This document shows positions 34,800 through 44,224 of a stretch of DNA of 64,000 nt, piece by piece. The notes beneath the pieces are model-generated. The model was not told the DNA's origin, did not search any database, and saw only the letters and a list, made by a program, of their open reading frames with translations. Origin of the DNA: Devosia sp. FKR38 (GTDB taxonomy: Bacteria; Pseudomonadota; Alphaproteobacteria; Rhizobiales; Devosiaceae); the NCBI RefSeq assembly GCF_005222805.1, contig NZ_STGC01000005.1, positions 782,456 through 846,455 of the forward strand, in the 5' to 3' direction. Numbering within the stretch: position 1 is the first letter of the stretch; every line of letters starts with the position of its first letter. The position numbers were made by a program, and so were the translations under genes.

Positions 34800-35324
34800 A
34801 TGACCAATCTCGCCCACATCGCCGAAACTGCCCTGCTTGTGCTCATCGCCTATGTGCTGGGCTGCGCGCTTGGCTATGGCCTCCATCGCCTGCTGCATGC
34901 CGCACAGGGCACCCGCATCGTGCTGCCCCAGCCGCCCGAACCCGTGCCCGAACCGGCTCCGCGCCGTGTGCCCACCCCGGCCGCGCGCCTCGCCGCTGCC
35001 GCATCCGATGATCCGCCCGAGCCGCCCCAGCCCATCGCGGCCCCACCGCCGCCGCCCGCCGATCCGCGCCCGCCGGCTTTGTCAGCGCCGCGTGGCGGCA
35101 CGCCCGACAAGCTGCAGCAGATCAAGGGCATCGGCCCCAAGATCGAGGCGTCGCTGCATGCCTTGGGCATCTATCATCTCGATCAGATTGCCGCCTGGGA
35201 CCGGGCCAATATCGATTGGGTCGATGCGCGCCTGGCCTTCAAGGGCCGCATTCGCCGCGAGCAATGGGTGGCCCAGGCCGAGCGCCTGCTCTCCGCGCCA
35301 GACCGCGTTCTGGCTAGGGACTAA
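34800..35324 (+). CDS. Membrane-anchored helix-hairpin-helix domain protein
   Basis: A 174-residue protein. Residues ~8-30 form a membrane helix. Residues 40-100 are a Pro/Ala-rich flexible linker. Residues ~103-165 are a helix-hairpin-helix domain of the predicted 5' nuclease type (LQQIKGIGPKIEASLHALGIYHLDQIAAW, then VDARLAFKGRIRREQW). Catalytic nuclease residues are not evident, so DNA or protein binding is as likely as cleavage. It is co-directional with the OmpA-type gene and the 37-residue peptide, and its stop overlaps the convergent hydrolase by CTAA. Confidence 0.72.
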   Translation: MTNLAHIAETALLVLIAYVLGCALGYGLHRLLHAAQGTRIVLPQPPEPVPEPAPRRVPTPAARLAAAASDDPPEPPQPIAAPPPPPADPRPPALSAPRGGTPDKLQQIKGIGPKIEASLHALGIYHLDQIAAWDRANIDWVDARLAFKGRIRREQWVAQAERLLSAPDRVLARD

Positions 35325-36301
35325 GCCGCGCGCCCCAGCTTGCGGCTGCTGAGCTCCATGACGAATCGCACGATCGCCCCGGCCTCGTCCGTATCCTCGA
35401 ACAGGGCCGGCGAGCCCTGTCCGGCAATCGTCAGCGCCGTGGCGTCGGGCCGCCGCCGCACCATTTCGTCAAACGTCTCCCGCCGCACCTGATCGCTCAA
35501 TTGCGTCCGCAGGATCATCAGCGGCGCACAGCGTAGCGCGTCATAAAGCGGCCATTGCGCCATCAGCACATCGTCAAAATTGATTTCGGCCAGCGCCGCC
35601 ACCAGCCGTGGGTCATAAAGCGGCCGCGCCCGTCCGCGCTTGTCCAGGTAGTGGGTGCGACCCATCAACAGGTCGAGTCTGTCCTCGGCCAGCCCCGGAT
35701 AGTCCCCGGCCAGCATGCGGCGGAAGCCGGCGCGCACCGTCTTTTCGCCGCGCAGGCTCTCCACATGCGCCAGATTGTTGCGCAAACGCACAATTCCGCG
35801 GGAATCGGCGACAGGCCCGGCATCCACCAGCACGGTTCCCGCCAGCAGCAGCGGATGGTCCGCCGCCAGCGCCATGGCCACCTGTCCGCCCTGGCCCTGG
35901 CCCAGGATCACCGCCTGGCCAATGCCCAGCGCCGCCAACACTGCCGCCACATCCTGCGCATCGGTCAGCGTGCTGTAGTCCTCGGCGCGCAGTCGGTCAT
36001 CGGCCCGGCCACGCCCCGGCAGGTCGATCAGCACCACCGGCCAGTCGCTCACGCCCAAATGGTTGAAGTGGCCGGAAAATCCGCTGAAGTCGCTCATGTT
36101 GCGCTGATAGCCGGGCAGGCACACCACCGGCAGGCGATGCCGCGACAGCCGCCCGCTCACATGCACCGCCGCAGCCAGTCCATGCGGCAGCGTCACCCGC
36201 TGAATGGGCAGCTCGGCAAAGGCGGCATGGTCAGGCGGAAGGGTTCGGGCTCGGGCCAAGGCGCGTGATCCTGTGTTGCCTCCATCTAGCGTCAGCGTCA
36301 C
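35321..36301 (-). CDS. Alpha/beta hydrolase-fold protein lacking the catalytic Ser and His
   Basis: A 326-residue alpha/beta-hydrolase-fold protein from a GTG at 36301 with GAGG upstream. The oxyanion strand (VVCLPGYQRNMSDF) and the strand before the nucleophile are conserved. The elbow reads GQGQGG at 134-139, so the Ser of GxSxG is Gly136. The usual C-terminal GH(x)P motif reads GQGSPALFED, so the catalytic His is missing as well. The fold is intact, without frameshift, suggesting a non-enzymatic or repurposed role rather than decay. It is divergent from dapA and convergent with the HhH gene. Confidence 0.78.
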   Translation of the reverse strand: MTLTLDGGNTGSRALARARTLPPDHAAFAELPIQRVTLPHGLAAAVHVSGRLSRHRLPVVCLPGYQRNMSDFSGFSGHFNHLGVSDWPVVLIDLPGRGRADDRLRAEDYSTLTDAQDVAAVLAALGIGQAVILGQGQGGQVAMALAADHPLLLAGTVLVDAGPVADSRGIVRLRNNLAHVESLRGEKTVRAGFRRMLAGDYPGLAEDRLDLLMGRTHYLDKRGRARPLYDPRLVAALAEINFDDVLMAQWPLYDALRCAPLMILRTQLSDQVRRETFDEMVRRRPDATALTIAGQGSPALFEDTDEAGAIVRFVMELSSRKLGRAA

Positions 36302-36480
36302 GCCCGCCTCAAGGCCATTTCTGCTCCTTTGGGGCTTTGCCTTGGCGGACCGGCGCGAACAAGCCGTTGTGAAGCGATCGGATAAAAACTATGGTGCCGG
36401 GCGTAAAAACGGCGCTATGACCGTGTCTTGTTATTCGCCAGGGCCTCTGCCCGGCGACCAGTTTGAGGAAATGACGACAA

Positions 36481-37356
36481 ATGCTGCGAGGATCGATTAC
36501 GGCACTCATCACTCCCATGCGCAATGGGTTGGTCGATGAGAAAGCCTTCGCCAGCTTTGTCGATTGGCAGATCAGCCAGGGCACCCATGGCATCGTGCCG
36601 GTTGGCACCACGGGCGAAAGCCCCACTGTCAGCCATGACGAGCATCGCCGCGTGGTCGAGATCGCCATCGAAGTTGCCAACAAGCGCATTCCGGTGATCG
36701 CCGGGGCAGGGTCCAATTCCACGGCCGAAGCCGTCTCTCTGGCCCGCTTTGCCGAAGACACCGGCGCCGACGCCGTGCTTTCGGTTGTGCCCTATTACAA
36801 CAAGCCCAATCAGGAAGGCCTGTTCCAGCATTTCTCCGCCGTGGCCAGCGCCATCGGCATTCCGGTCATTCTCTACAGCGTGCCCGGCCGCACCATTGTC
36901 GATCTCACCGTCGACACCATTGCCCGCCTGCGCGATGCCCATGCCAATATCATCGGCGTCAAGGATGCCACCGGCAATATGGAGCGCGCCAGCATGGAGC
37001 GGGCCCGCCTGGGCAGCGATTTCATCCTGCTCTCGGGCGATGACAGCACGGCCCTGGGCTTTAATGCTCATGGCGGCCATGGCTGCATTTCGGTCACCGC
37101 CAATGTCGCGCCGCGTCTTTGCGCCGACATGCAGGAGGCTTCGCTCGCCGGCGACTTCCGCAAGGCGCTCGAGATCAACGACAAGCTGGTCTATCTGCAC
37201 AAGGACCTGTTCATGGAGCCCAATCCGGCGCCGGCAAAATATGTCGCCAACCGGCTCAACCTCTGCGCCAATGAGCTGCGCCTGCCGCTTGTGCCGGTCT
37301 CCAGCGCCACCCAAGACGCCATGAACATTGCAATGGCGCGCGCAGGTCTTATCTAA
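36481..37356 (+). CDS. dapA: 4-hydroxy-tetrahydrodipicolinate synthase
   Basis: A 291-residue TIM-barrel enzyme that condenses pyruvate with aspartate semialdehyde, the first committed step of lysine and meso-diaminopimelate synthesis. Lys161 (GVKDATGN) forms the Schiff base. Tyr132 (LYSVPGRT) and the GTTGE motif (42-46) complete the active site. GAGGAAATG gives a strong ribosome binding site. It is followed 5 bp later by smpB, an arrangement common in Rhizobiales. Confidence 0.97.
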   Translation: MLRGSITALITPMRNGLVDEKAFASFVDWQISQGTHGIVPVGTTGESPTVSHDEHRRVVEIAIEVANKRIPVIAGAGSNSTAEAVSLARFAEDTGADAVLSVVPYYNKPNQEGLFQHFSAVASAIGIPVILYSVPGRTIVDLTVDTIARLRDAHANIIGVKDATGNMERASMERARLGSDFILLSGDDSTALGFNAHGGHGCISVTANVAPRLCADMQEASLAGDFRKALEINDKLVYLHKDLFMEPNPAPAKYVANRLNLCANELRLPLVPVSSATQDAMNIAMARAGLI

Positions 37357-37361
37357 GCCTC

Positions 37362-37859
37362 ATGGCCCCCAAGAACGACAAAGCGAAAAACGGTGTGATC
37401 AGCCACGGTCTCGTGGCTGAAAACCGCCGTTCGCGCTACGATTACGAAATCGGTGAAACCCTCGAGGCCGGCATCGTGCTGACCGGCACCGAGGTCAAGT
37501 CGCTGCGTCTGGGCAAGGCGCAGATCACCGAATCCTATGCCTCGCCCGAAAAGGGCGAGCTGTGGCTGATCAACGCCCATATCCCCGAATATCTGCAGGC
37601 CAATCGCTTCAATCACGAGGAAAAGCGGCCGCGCAAGCTCCTGGTCTCGCGCAAGCAGCTGGCCCATCTCGATCAGGAAGTCGCCCGCGCCGGCAATACC
37701 ATCGTGCCGCTCAAGCTCTTCTTCAACGACAAGGGCTTTGCCAAGCTGCTCATCGGCGTCGGCAAGGGCAAGAAGAACTATGACAAGCGCGAAACCGAGC
37801 GCAATCGCGACTGGAATCGCGACAAGTCCCGCATCATGAAGGAGGGTGGGCGGGGCTAG
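37362..37859 (+). CDS. smpB: SsrA-binding protein SmpB
   Basis: A 165-residue protein (family 150-165) that binds tmRNA and brings it to stalled ribosomes. The OB-fold motif is clear: [30 protein letters not shown] and the C-terminal [23 protein letters not shown] tail that enters the mRNA channel. No tmRNA gene is visible in this window. It is probably cotranscribed with dapA, and its TAG stop overlaps the convergent NYN gene through CTAG. Confidence 0.97.
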   Translation: MAPKNDKAKNGVISHGLVAENRRSRYDYEIGETLEAGIVLTGTEVKSLRLGKAQITESYASPEKGELWLINAHIPEYLQANRFNHEEKRPRKLLVSRKQLAHLDQEVARAGNTIVPLKLFFNDKGFAKLLIGVGKGKKNYDKRETERNRDWNRDKSRIMKEGGRG

Positions 37860-38443
37860 TCCTCGTCCGCCGCGACCGTAACGGGGGCAGGGGCCACCAC
37901 GGGTGGCCGCGTGCTGGGCGGACGGCCCACGGTCTTGGCCAGGTCGGCCACGTCGAGGAAGAAGTCAGCCTGGCGCCGCAGGTCATCGGAGATCATCGGC
38001 GTCGAGGTGGTCAGGGTGGACACCACCGTCACCCGCTTGCCCAGCCGCTGCAGCGCCGCCACCAGCGCAGTGAAATCGCCGTCGCCCGAAAACAGCACCA
38101 TGTGATCGTAATAGGGGGCGAGCTCGAGCGCGTCGACGCACAGCTCAATGTCCATATTGCCCTTGATCTTGCGGCGGCCACCGGCGTCGGTGAACTCCTT
38201 GGCCGGCTTGGTCACGACATTAAAGCCATTGTAGTCGAGCCAGTCGATCAGCGGACGGATCGAGGAATATTCCTGATCTTCCACTAGCGCCGTGTAATAA
38301 TTGGCGCGCAGCAGATAGGCCTGGGATTTGAACTCCGCCAGCAGGCGCCGATAGTCGATGTCGACTCCGATGGCCTTCGAGGCCGCATAGAGATTGGCAC
38401 CATCGATAAACAGCGCGATCTTCTCGCGAGGATCAATTGTCAT
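37856..38443 (-). CDS. NYN domain (LabA-like/PIN-fold) protein
   Basis: A 195-residue protein with the PIN-like NYN nuclease fold. The N-terminal [10 protein letters not shown] and central [21 protein letters not shown] carry the conserved acidic residues expected to bind metal, and [16 protein letters not shown] lies between them. It is a probable RNA-processing or regulatory nuclease of the LabA/DUF88 type, with unknown target. The C-terminal ~25 residues are Pro/Ala/Val-rich. It is a single gene convergent with smpB and divergent from rpoZ. Confidence 0.85.
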   Translation of the reverse strand: MTIDPREKIALFIDGANLYAASKAIGVDIDYRRLLAEFKSQAYLLRANYYTALVEDQEYSSIRPLIDWLDYNGFNVVTKPAKEFTDAGGRRKIKGNMDIELCVDALELAPYYDHMVLFSGDGDFTALVAALQRLGKRVTVVSTLTTSTPMISDDLRRQADFFLDVADLAKTVGRPPSTRPPVVAPAPVTVAADED

Positions 38444-38662
38444 GCTCTAGCCTTCAAAACGGGCCCGTCTCTCGTCGGCGACGAATGACTGTCCGGGGTT
38501 CTTAAATTCCACAGAGGATCATTTAATTTCGTTTTGATGACATGTTTTCGCGGCTCTGGCAAGTTGTGCCGCAGTTTGTCCGGCTGTGGCCCACGCTATC
38601 CTTGTGCCCAGCGTCATGCTCGTGTATGGGGAGCGCTCATTCCATAAATTTTGGAGACGTCC

Positions 38663-39031
38663 GTGGCCCGCGTCACCGTTGAAGACTGCATTGAAAAGAT
38701 CGAGAACCGTTTCGATCTCGTGCTCATGGCTGCGCATCGTGCGCGCATGATCTCGTCCGGCGCCCAGATCACCGTCTCGCGTGACAACGACAAGAATCCC
38801 GTCGTGGCGCTGCGTGAAATTGGCGATGGCGCCATCTCCCCCGACGATCTGCGTGAAGACCTCATCCATTCGCTGCAGAAATATGTCGAAGTCGACGAGC
38901 CCGAGAGCCATGCCGCCCCCATGATCGAGGGTTCGGGCAGCGACGATGCCGACAGCTTCGACACCATGAGCGAAGAAGAACTGCTGCGCGGCATCGAGAG
39001 CCTGGCGCCGCCGGAACGTCGCGACGACTAG
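38663..39031 (+). CDS. rpoZ: DNA-directed RNA polymerase omega subunit
   Basis: A 122-residue omega subunit beginning with GTG at 38663, with GGAG seven bases before. The protein then opens with the invariant (M)[28 protein letters not shown] longer frame from TTG 38651 is rejected because it begins inside the ribosome binding site. Residues ~50-60 hold the [10 protein letters not shown] segment. The acidic C-terminal tail is typical of alphaproteobacteria. It supports RNA polymerase assembly and, with rsh next door, the ppGpp response. A perfect terminator follows. Confidence 0.97.
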   Translation: MARVTVEDCIEKIENRFDLVLMAAHRARMISSGAQITVSRDNDKNPVVALREIGDGAISPDDLREDLIHSLQKYVEVDEPESHAAPMIEGSGSDDADSFDTMSEEELLRGIESLAPPERRDD

Positions 39032-39049
39032 ACGCCGGCGCTCTGGCGC

Positions 39050-39077
39050 AAAATCGCTCCAGTGGAGCGATTTTAGG
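39050..39077 (+). terminator. Intrinsic terminator of rpoZ
   Basis: AAAATCGCTCC, loop AGT, GGAGCGATTTT: a perfect 11-bp stem ending in T. Confidence 0.9.
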
Positions 39078-39139
39078 CGGCTAGGCCATGAGAGCTAAGC
39101 TCGAATGGCCCAGGTCCTCCGCAGGCACCATCCATTCTG

Positions 39140-39170
39140 CACCCTCGGCCCGCGCCGGGGGTGTTTTGTT
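39140..39170 (+). terminator. Second, orphan intrinsic terminator
   Basis: CACCCTCGGC, loop CCGC, GCCGGGGGTG (one G-T wobble), then TTTTGTT. It lies 66 bp after the rpoZ terminator with no protein gene between, so it ends either read-through or a short non-coding transcript. Confidence 0.75.
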
Positions 39171-39349
39171 CTCAGCCACAGGCAGGGCTGCGCACAATCC
39201 CGCCACACATGCGCGCTAGCAGCGCCATTACGCTGGTCGGGGGTGGAGCAGGGGCATGCAAGCCCGGGCGTCACTTCCTCCATCCCCGACCCTTCCCATT
39301 TTCTTTCAATGCGCTAAGCTAAAAACTTAGAGCGAGCGGCGACACTTCC

Positions 39350-41638
39350 ATGATGCGTCAGTATGAGCTGGTCGAACGCGTTCAGGCTTACAACCCGAAC
39401 GTCGACGAGCAGTTGTTGAACAAGGCCTATGTCTACGCCATGCAGAAGCATGGCTCGCAGAAGCGCGCCTCCGGCGACCCCTATTTCAACCACCCCCTCG
39501 AAGTGGCGGCCATTCTCACCGAGCTCAAGCTCGATGACGCCTCCATTGCCGTGGGCCTGCTGCACGACACCATCGAGGACACCGACGCCACCCGCGCCGA
39601 GATCGATCAGCTGTTCGGCGCCGAGATCGGCGCCATTGTCGATGGCCTGACCAAGATCGAGCGCCTCAACCTGGTGTCCCGCGAGGAGGCCCAGGCCGAA
39701 AACCTGCGCAAGCTGCTCTTGGCCATCAGCCAGGACGTGCGCGTGCTCTTGGTCAAGCTGGCCGATCGCCTCCACAACATGCGCACCCTGCAATATATGC
39801 CGCCCGAAAAGCGCACCCGTATTGCCCAGGAAACCATGGACATCTATGCACCGCTCGCCGGCCGCATGGGCATGCAGGATATGCGCAATGAGCTGGAGGA
39901 CATTTCCTTCCGCATCCTGCAGCCCGAGCACTACAATGCCATCGTCGCCCGGCTCGACGAGATGCAGGTCACCTATCACGAGACCATTGCCACCATATCC
40001 AGCGAACTCACCGAGCGCCTGGCGACCGAGGGCATAGCCGCCCGCGTCAAGGCGCGGGTGAAGTCGCCCTTCTCGATCTTCAACAAGATCGAGCGCAAGT
40101 CGATTGCCCTCGAACAGCTCTCCGACATGATCGGCTTCCGCGTCATCGTCGGCTCACTGGCCGAGTGCTATCGCACGCTGGGCGTGGTCCACACCAAGTG
40201 GAAGGTCGTGCCCGGACGCTTCAAGGACTATATCTCGGTCCCCAAGCACAATGACTATCAGTCCATCCACACCACCATCGTCGGCCCCGGTCGCCAGCGC
40301 GCCGAGCTGCAGATCCGCACCGAAGAGATGGATCGGGTGGCCGAATTCGGCATTGCCGCCCATGCGCTCTATAAGGACGGCGCTTCGGCTGATCTCAGCC
40401 GCATCGAGAACGAATCCCAGGCCTATGGCTCGCTGCGCTCCACCATTGCGCACCTGACCACCGGCAATTCCTCCACCGAGGATTTCCTGGAATACACCAA
40501 GCTCGAGCTGTTTCAGGATCAGGTGTTCTGCTTCACCCCGCGCGGGCGCCTGATTGCCCTGCCGCGCGGCGCCACGCCCATCGATTTCGCCTATGCGCTG
40601 CACACCGACATTGGCGACACCACGGTGGGCGCCAAGATCAACGGCGCCATCCTGCCGCTGGTCACCCAGCTGCGCAGCGGCGACGAAGTCGAGATCATCC
40701 GCGACCAGAACCATCTGCCGCCCATGAACTGGCTGGGCATTGCCGCCACCGGCAAGGCCCGCGCCGCCATTCGCCGTGCCGTGCGCAATGCCGCCGCCCA
40801 GCGCACCCTGGCCCTGGGCGAGCATGTCATCAACATGCTGCTCGAGCGCGAAGGCGTCATGCTGGACGACAGCGAGGCCCTGGCCCTGGCCGAAGCCCTG
40901 GGCTCGGCCAATCGGCGTGACCTCTTGGTCGCCGTGGGCGAGGGCAAGATCAGCGCCGAGGCGCTGACCACCGAACTGGCACGCATCAAGGGGCTCAACA
41001 AGCGCCGCCGCAAGCTCGACCTGCCCGTGGCCGACACCGCCGACGGCTGGTTCGCCCTGCGCTCGACCGACCTCTACCGCTTCCGCGTGCCCGGCGGCCA
41101 GCGCTCGGGTCCACGGGCCAAGACAGCGCTCGCCCAGCTCGATTTCCACATGCCCGTGGCCGTCTCAGGGGAGGGCGTCGTCCCCGGCGATCGTCTGGTC
41201 GGCATTCTGCAGCCCGACAGCCCCATGCTGGTCTATCCCATCCATTCCGATGCGCTGATCGACTTGCACGACAGCGATGTCGCTTGGGTCGATGTGCGCT
41301 GGAACCTCAACGGGCGGGAAGACCGGCTCTATCCCACCGTCATTTCCATGGAATCGGTCAACAAGCCCGGTTCGCTGGCCCAGATCTCCTCGGCCATCGC
41401 TGCCTGCGACGCCAACATCAACAATCTGGTGATGCGGATGATTTCGCCCGACTTTCACCAGATGATCTTTGAAATCGAGGTGCGTGACCTTGCGCAACTC
41501 ACCGATGTTCTGGCAACGCTCAAGCGTAGTCCGGGCCTGAGCGCCGTGCAGCGCGCCGGCATCCGCGAAGCCTCGATGATTTCGACGCTCGAATGGGACG
41601 GCAAGATCGACAAGAGGTTTAGCGATGAACAAAGATGA
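39350..41638 (+). CDS. rsh: Bifunctional (p)ppGpp synthetase/hydrolase RelA/SpoT
   Basis: A 762-residue Rsh enzyme controlling the stringent response. The HD hydrolase domain spans ~25-180 ([18 protein letters not shown] and LLHDTIEDT), the synthetase ~240-350 ([24 protein letters not shown]), a TGS domain ~385-445 ([24 protein letters not shown]) and an ACT domain ~665-745. The HD metal residues are intact, so both activities are expected, as in the single Rsh of most alphaproteobacteria. A second ATG one codon downstream is possible. It overlaps pyrE by 14 bp. Confidence 0.96.
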   Translation: MMRQYELVERVQAYNPNVDEQLLNKAYVYAMQKHGSQKRASGDPYFNHPLEVAAILTELKLDDASIAVGLLHDTIEDTDATRAEIDQLFGAEIGAIVDGLTKIERLNLVSREEAQAENLRKLLLAISQDVRVLLVKLADRLHNMRTLQYMPPEKRTRIAQETMDIYAPLAGRMGMQDMRNELEDISFRILQPEHYNAIVARLDEMQVTYHETIATISSELTERLATEGIAARVKARVKSPFSIFNKIERKSIALEQLSDMIGFRVIVGSLAECYRTLGVVHTKWKVVPGRFKDYISVPKHNDYQSIHTTIVGPGRQRAELQIRTEEMDRVAEFGIAAHALYKDGASADLSRIENESQAYGSLRSTIAHLTTGNSSTEDFLEYTKLELFQDQVFCFTPRGRLIALPRGATPIDFAYALHTDIGDTTVGAKINGAILPLVTQLRSGDEVEIIRDQNHLPPMNWLGIAATGKARAAIRRAVRNAAAQRTLALGEHVINMLLEREGVMLDDSEALALAEALGSANRRDLLVAVGEGKISAEALTTELARIKGLNKRRRKLDLPVADTADGWFALRSTDLYRFRVPGGQRSGPRAKTALAQLDFHMPVAVSGEGVVPGDRLVGILQPDSPMLVYPIHSDALIDLHDSDVAWVDVRWNLNGREDRLYPTVISMESVNKPGSLAQISSAIAACDANINNLVMRMISPDFHQMIFEIEVRDLAQLTDVLATLKRSPGLSAVQRAGIREASMISTLEWDGKIDKRFSDEQR

Positions 41639-42218
41639 GGTCCTCGACATTTTCCGCGCCTGCGGGGCCATGCTGGAAGGCCATTTCATCCTGTCGTCGG
41701 GCCTGCGCTCGCCGGTGTTCCTGCAGAAGGCCAAGGTCTTCCAGTATCCCGCCCAGACCGAAAAGCTCTGCCGCGCCCTGGCCGACAAGATCCGTGCTGA
41801 CGGCTTCGGCGGCGTGACCAAGGTCGTCTCGCCCGCCATCGGCGGCATCATCCCCGGCTATGAGACCGCGCGCCACCTTGGCCTGCCGGCGCTCTATACC
41901 GAACGCGTCGAGGGCCAGTTCGAGCTGCGCCGCGGCTTTGAGATCAGCCCGGACGATCAGGTCATTGTCGTCGAGGACATTGTCTCGACAGGCCTCTCCA
42001 TCCGCGAATGCGTCGAGGCCCTGCGCCGTATCGGCGCCAATGTCGTGGCCGCCGCCTGCCTGATCGATCGCTCGGGCGGCGAGGCCGATGTCGGCGTGCC
42101 GCTGGTGAGCCTCATCGAATTCAAGGTTCCCGCCTATCCCGCCGACCAGCTGCCGCCCGAACTGGCCGCCATTCCCGCCATCAAGCCCGGCAGCCGTGGC
42201 ATTCAGGGGGTCAAGTGA
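41625..42218 (+). CDS. pyrE: Orotate phosphoribosyltransferase
   Basis: A 197-residue phosphoribosyltransferase making OMP from orotate and PRPP in pyrimidine synthesis. The PRPP loop [13 protein letters not shown] is clear, and the N-terminal [14 protein letters not shown] and Lys-rich loop are typical of the shorter, PyrE2-like group. The start lies inside the end of rsh and its stop overlaps the acpS start as GTGA, so the three genes are tightly coupled. Confidence 0.95.
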   Translation: MNKDEVLDIFRACGAMLEGHFILSSGLRSPVFLQKAKVFQYPAQTEKLCRALADKIRADGFGGVTKVVSPAIGGIIPGYETARHLGLPALYTERVEGQFELRRGFEISPDDQVIVVEDIVSTGLSIRECVEALRRIGANVVAAACLIDRSGGEADVGVPLVSLIEFKVPAYPADQLPPELAAIPAIKPGSRGIQGVK

Positions 42219-42631
42219 TCCTCGGCCTGGGCTCGGACCTCATCCAGATCCATCGCGTCGAGCAGACGCTGGAAAAATACGGCGAGCGCTTCACCCAGCG
42301 CTGCTTCACCGAGATCGAGCGCCGCAAGTCCGACCGCCGCGCCCAGCGCGCCGCCTCCTATGCCAAGCGCTTCGCCGCCAAGGAGGCCTGTTCGAAGGCC
42401 CTGGGCACCGGCATTTCCTTGGGCGTCTATTGGCGCGACATGGGCGTGGTCAATCTGCCCTCGGGCAAGCCCACCATGGTGCTGACCAATGGCGCCGCCA
42501 AGGCCCTGGCGCGTCTTGTGCCGCCCGGCCACACGCCCCACATCCACCTCACCATCACCGACGATGCGGGCCTGGCCCAGGCCTTCGTCATCATCGAGGC
42601 GCTGCCCGACGCGGCGCCACAAACCATCTAG
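42215..42631 (+). CDS. acpS: Holo-[acyl-carrier-protein] synthase
   Basis: A 138-residue enzyme that transfers 4'-phosphopantetheine to ACP. The start is GTG 42215 overlapping the pyrE stop, with AGGGGG upstream. Asp8 (GLGSDLIQI) and the Glu of [15 protein letters not shown] bind Mg and CoA. The AcpS group is normally trimeric and of this length. Conserved neighbour of pyrE and lepB in Rhizobiales. Confidence 0.95.
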   Translation: MILGLGSDLIQIHRVEQTLEKYGERFTQRCFTEIERRKSDRRAQRAASYAKRFAAKEACSKALGTGISLGVYWRDMGVVNLPSGKPTMVLTNGAAKALARLVPPGHTPHIHLTITDDAGLAQAFVIIEALPDAAPQTI

Positions 42632-42718
42632 CCTTTTCCATTTTGCCCGCCGGGCAACGCAATTGACCCGGCGACCGCAACGGACTAACCCTGCGTCGCT
42701 AGCATTTCGGGGAATTTC

Positions 42719-43513
42719 ATGAGCCAGCCTGCTGACAAGCCTGCACCCAAGTCTGCGACCAGCGAGTGGCTCGATACCATCGTCGTGGTGGTCGAAGCCC
42801 TGCTCATCGCCATTGTGCTGCGCTCCTTTCTCTACCAGCCGTTTTCCATCCCCACCGCCTCCATGCAGCAGACCCTGATGATCGGCGACTATTTCGTCGC
42901 CAACAAGTTTGTCTGGGGTTACGGCAAGCATTCCTTCTCGCTGGGCCGCTATGGCGATTTCACCGCGCTCGATTTCGAGCTGCCCATCGCCAACCGCATC
43001 TTCGGCCGTGAGCCCAATCGCGGCGACATCGCCGTGTTCCGCCCCGTGCCGCAGAATATCGAGTACATCAAGCGCGTCGTCGGCCTGCCGGGCGACACCA
43101 TCCAGATGAAGGCCGGGCGCCTCTATATCAACGGCACCATGGTCGAGCGCGAAGAGATCGGTAAGGCCCAGGATACCGATAGCGAAGGCCGCACCGTCGA
43201 CGTCACCGTCTATCGCGAGACCTTCCCCGAGGGCACTGTCCACACCATCCAGGAAATCTCCGACGCCGGCCCGCTCGACGACACCTCCGAATATGTGGTG
43301 CCCGCCGGCCATTATTTCATGATGGGCGACAACCGCGACCGCTCGGCCGATAGCCGCGTGCTCAGCCAGGTCGGCTATGTCCCGGCCATCAACCTGATCG
43401 CCAAGGCCGAGGCCCGCTTCTTCTCCATCAAGGACAATATTCCGCCCTGGCAGATCTGGCAGTGGCCGGCCAATGTGCGGTGGGACCGCATGTTCCAGAC
43501 GATCGACAGATGA
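42719..43513 (+). CDS. lepB: Signal peptidase I
   Basis: A 264-residue inner-membrane protease that removes Sec signal peptides. A single N-terminal helix covers ~18-36. The catalytic dyad is Ser48 (SIPTASMQQTL) and Lys118 (YIKRVVGLPGD). The later GDNRDRSADSR box is present. A short GC hairpin (42643-42657) lies between acpS and lepB. It overlaps rnc by ATGA. Confidence 0.96.
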   Translation: MSQPADKPAPKSATSEWLDTIVVVVEALLIAIVLRSFLYQPFSIPTASMQQTLMIGDYFVANKFVWGYGKHSFSLGRYGDFTALDFELPIANRIFGREPNRGDIAVFRPVPQNIEYIKRVVGLPGDTIQMKAGRLYINGTMVEREEIGKAQDTDSEGRTVDVTVYRETFPEGTVHTIQEISDAGPLDDTSEYVVPAGHYFMMGDNRDRSADSRVLSQVGYVPAINLIAKAEARFFSIKDNIPPWQIWQWPANVRWDRMFQTIDR

Positions 43514-44214
43514 GTCGAGGCGCGCGCGATCACGAAAAACTGCAGTTCCGACTGGGCTATCGCTTCGCCGACCCGGACCTGCTCAATCGTGCGCTCACCC
43601 ATTCCAGCGCCGTCTCCCCGGCCAAGCGCATCGAGCGCTCCTATCAGCGGCTGGAGTTCCTGGGTGACCGGGTGCTCGGCCTGGTCGTCGCGGACATGCT
43701 CTATCGCCGCTATCCCAAGGCCAATGAAGGCGAGCTGAGCCGCACGCTCAATACCCTGGTGCGCAAGGAAACCTGCGCCATCATCGCCCGCACGCTCAAT
43801 CTGGGGTCCGAAATGATCCTGGGCGAAAGCGAAGCCCGCACCGGCGGCGCCGAAAAGGAAGCCATTCTCGGCGACGTCACCGAAGCGGTCATCGGCGCCA
43901 TCTATTGCGACGGCGGCATGGGCAAGGCCTATGACTTCGTCGAGCGCATGTTCGAGGAATTCCTCGCCGACGGCCAGGCCAACAAGGCCGACGCCAAGAC
44001 CACGCTGCAGGAATGGGCCCAGGCCCGCGGCCTCGAGCCCCCCACCTATACCCAGATCGAACGCACCGGGCCTGACCACGCCCCCAATTTTACCATCGCC
44101 GTCACCCTGGGTGATTTCGAACCGTTGAGCGCCACCGGCCCGTCCAAAAAGATCGCCGAACACAAGGCCGCCGAACTGTTCCTGATCTCCCAGAAGGTGT
44201 GGCCCGCCCTTTGA
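43510..44214 (+). CDS. rnc: Ribonuclease III
   Basis: A 234-residue dsRNA endonuclease starting at the ATG overlapping the lepB stop. Signature RLEFLGDRVLGLVV and the second acidic motif GDVTEAVIGAIYCDGG give the four Mg-binding acids. A C-terminal dsRNA-binding domain covers ~165-232 (TTLQEWAQARGLEPPTY...SKKIAEHKAAELFL). It processes rRNA and structured mRNAs. The lepB-rnc-era order is widely conserved. Confidence 0.96.
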   Translation: MSRGARDHEKLQFRLGYRFADPDLLNRALTHSSAVSPAKRIERSYQRLEFLGDRVLGLVVADMLYRRYPKANEGELSRTLNTLVRKETCAIIARTLNLGSEMILGESEARTGGAEKEAILGDVTEAVIGAIYCDGGMGKAYDFVERMFEEFLADGQANKADAKTTLQEWAQARGLEPPTYTQIERTGPDHAPNFTIAVTLGDFEPLSATGPSKKIAEHKAAELFLISQKVWPAL

Positions 44215-44224
44215 CAGGAACCCC

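Larger units (their letters stand above)
39032..39349. other. 318-bp rpoZ-rsh intergenic region with two terminators
   Basis: It holds the rpoZ terminator (39050-39074) and a second complete terminator (39140-39170) with no gene between them. Just upstream of rsh an inverted repeat CTAAG/CTTAG lies at about 39313-39330. No protein gene is recognised. Confidence 0.6.

Noticed and set aside
37362..38662. A tmRNA (ssrA) gene near smpB.
   Set aside because: The region is fully covered by smpB and the NYN gene, and the remaining gap has no tRNA-like ends.
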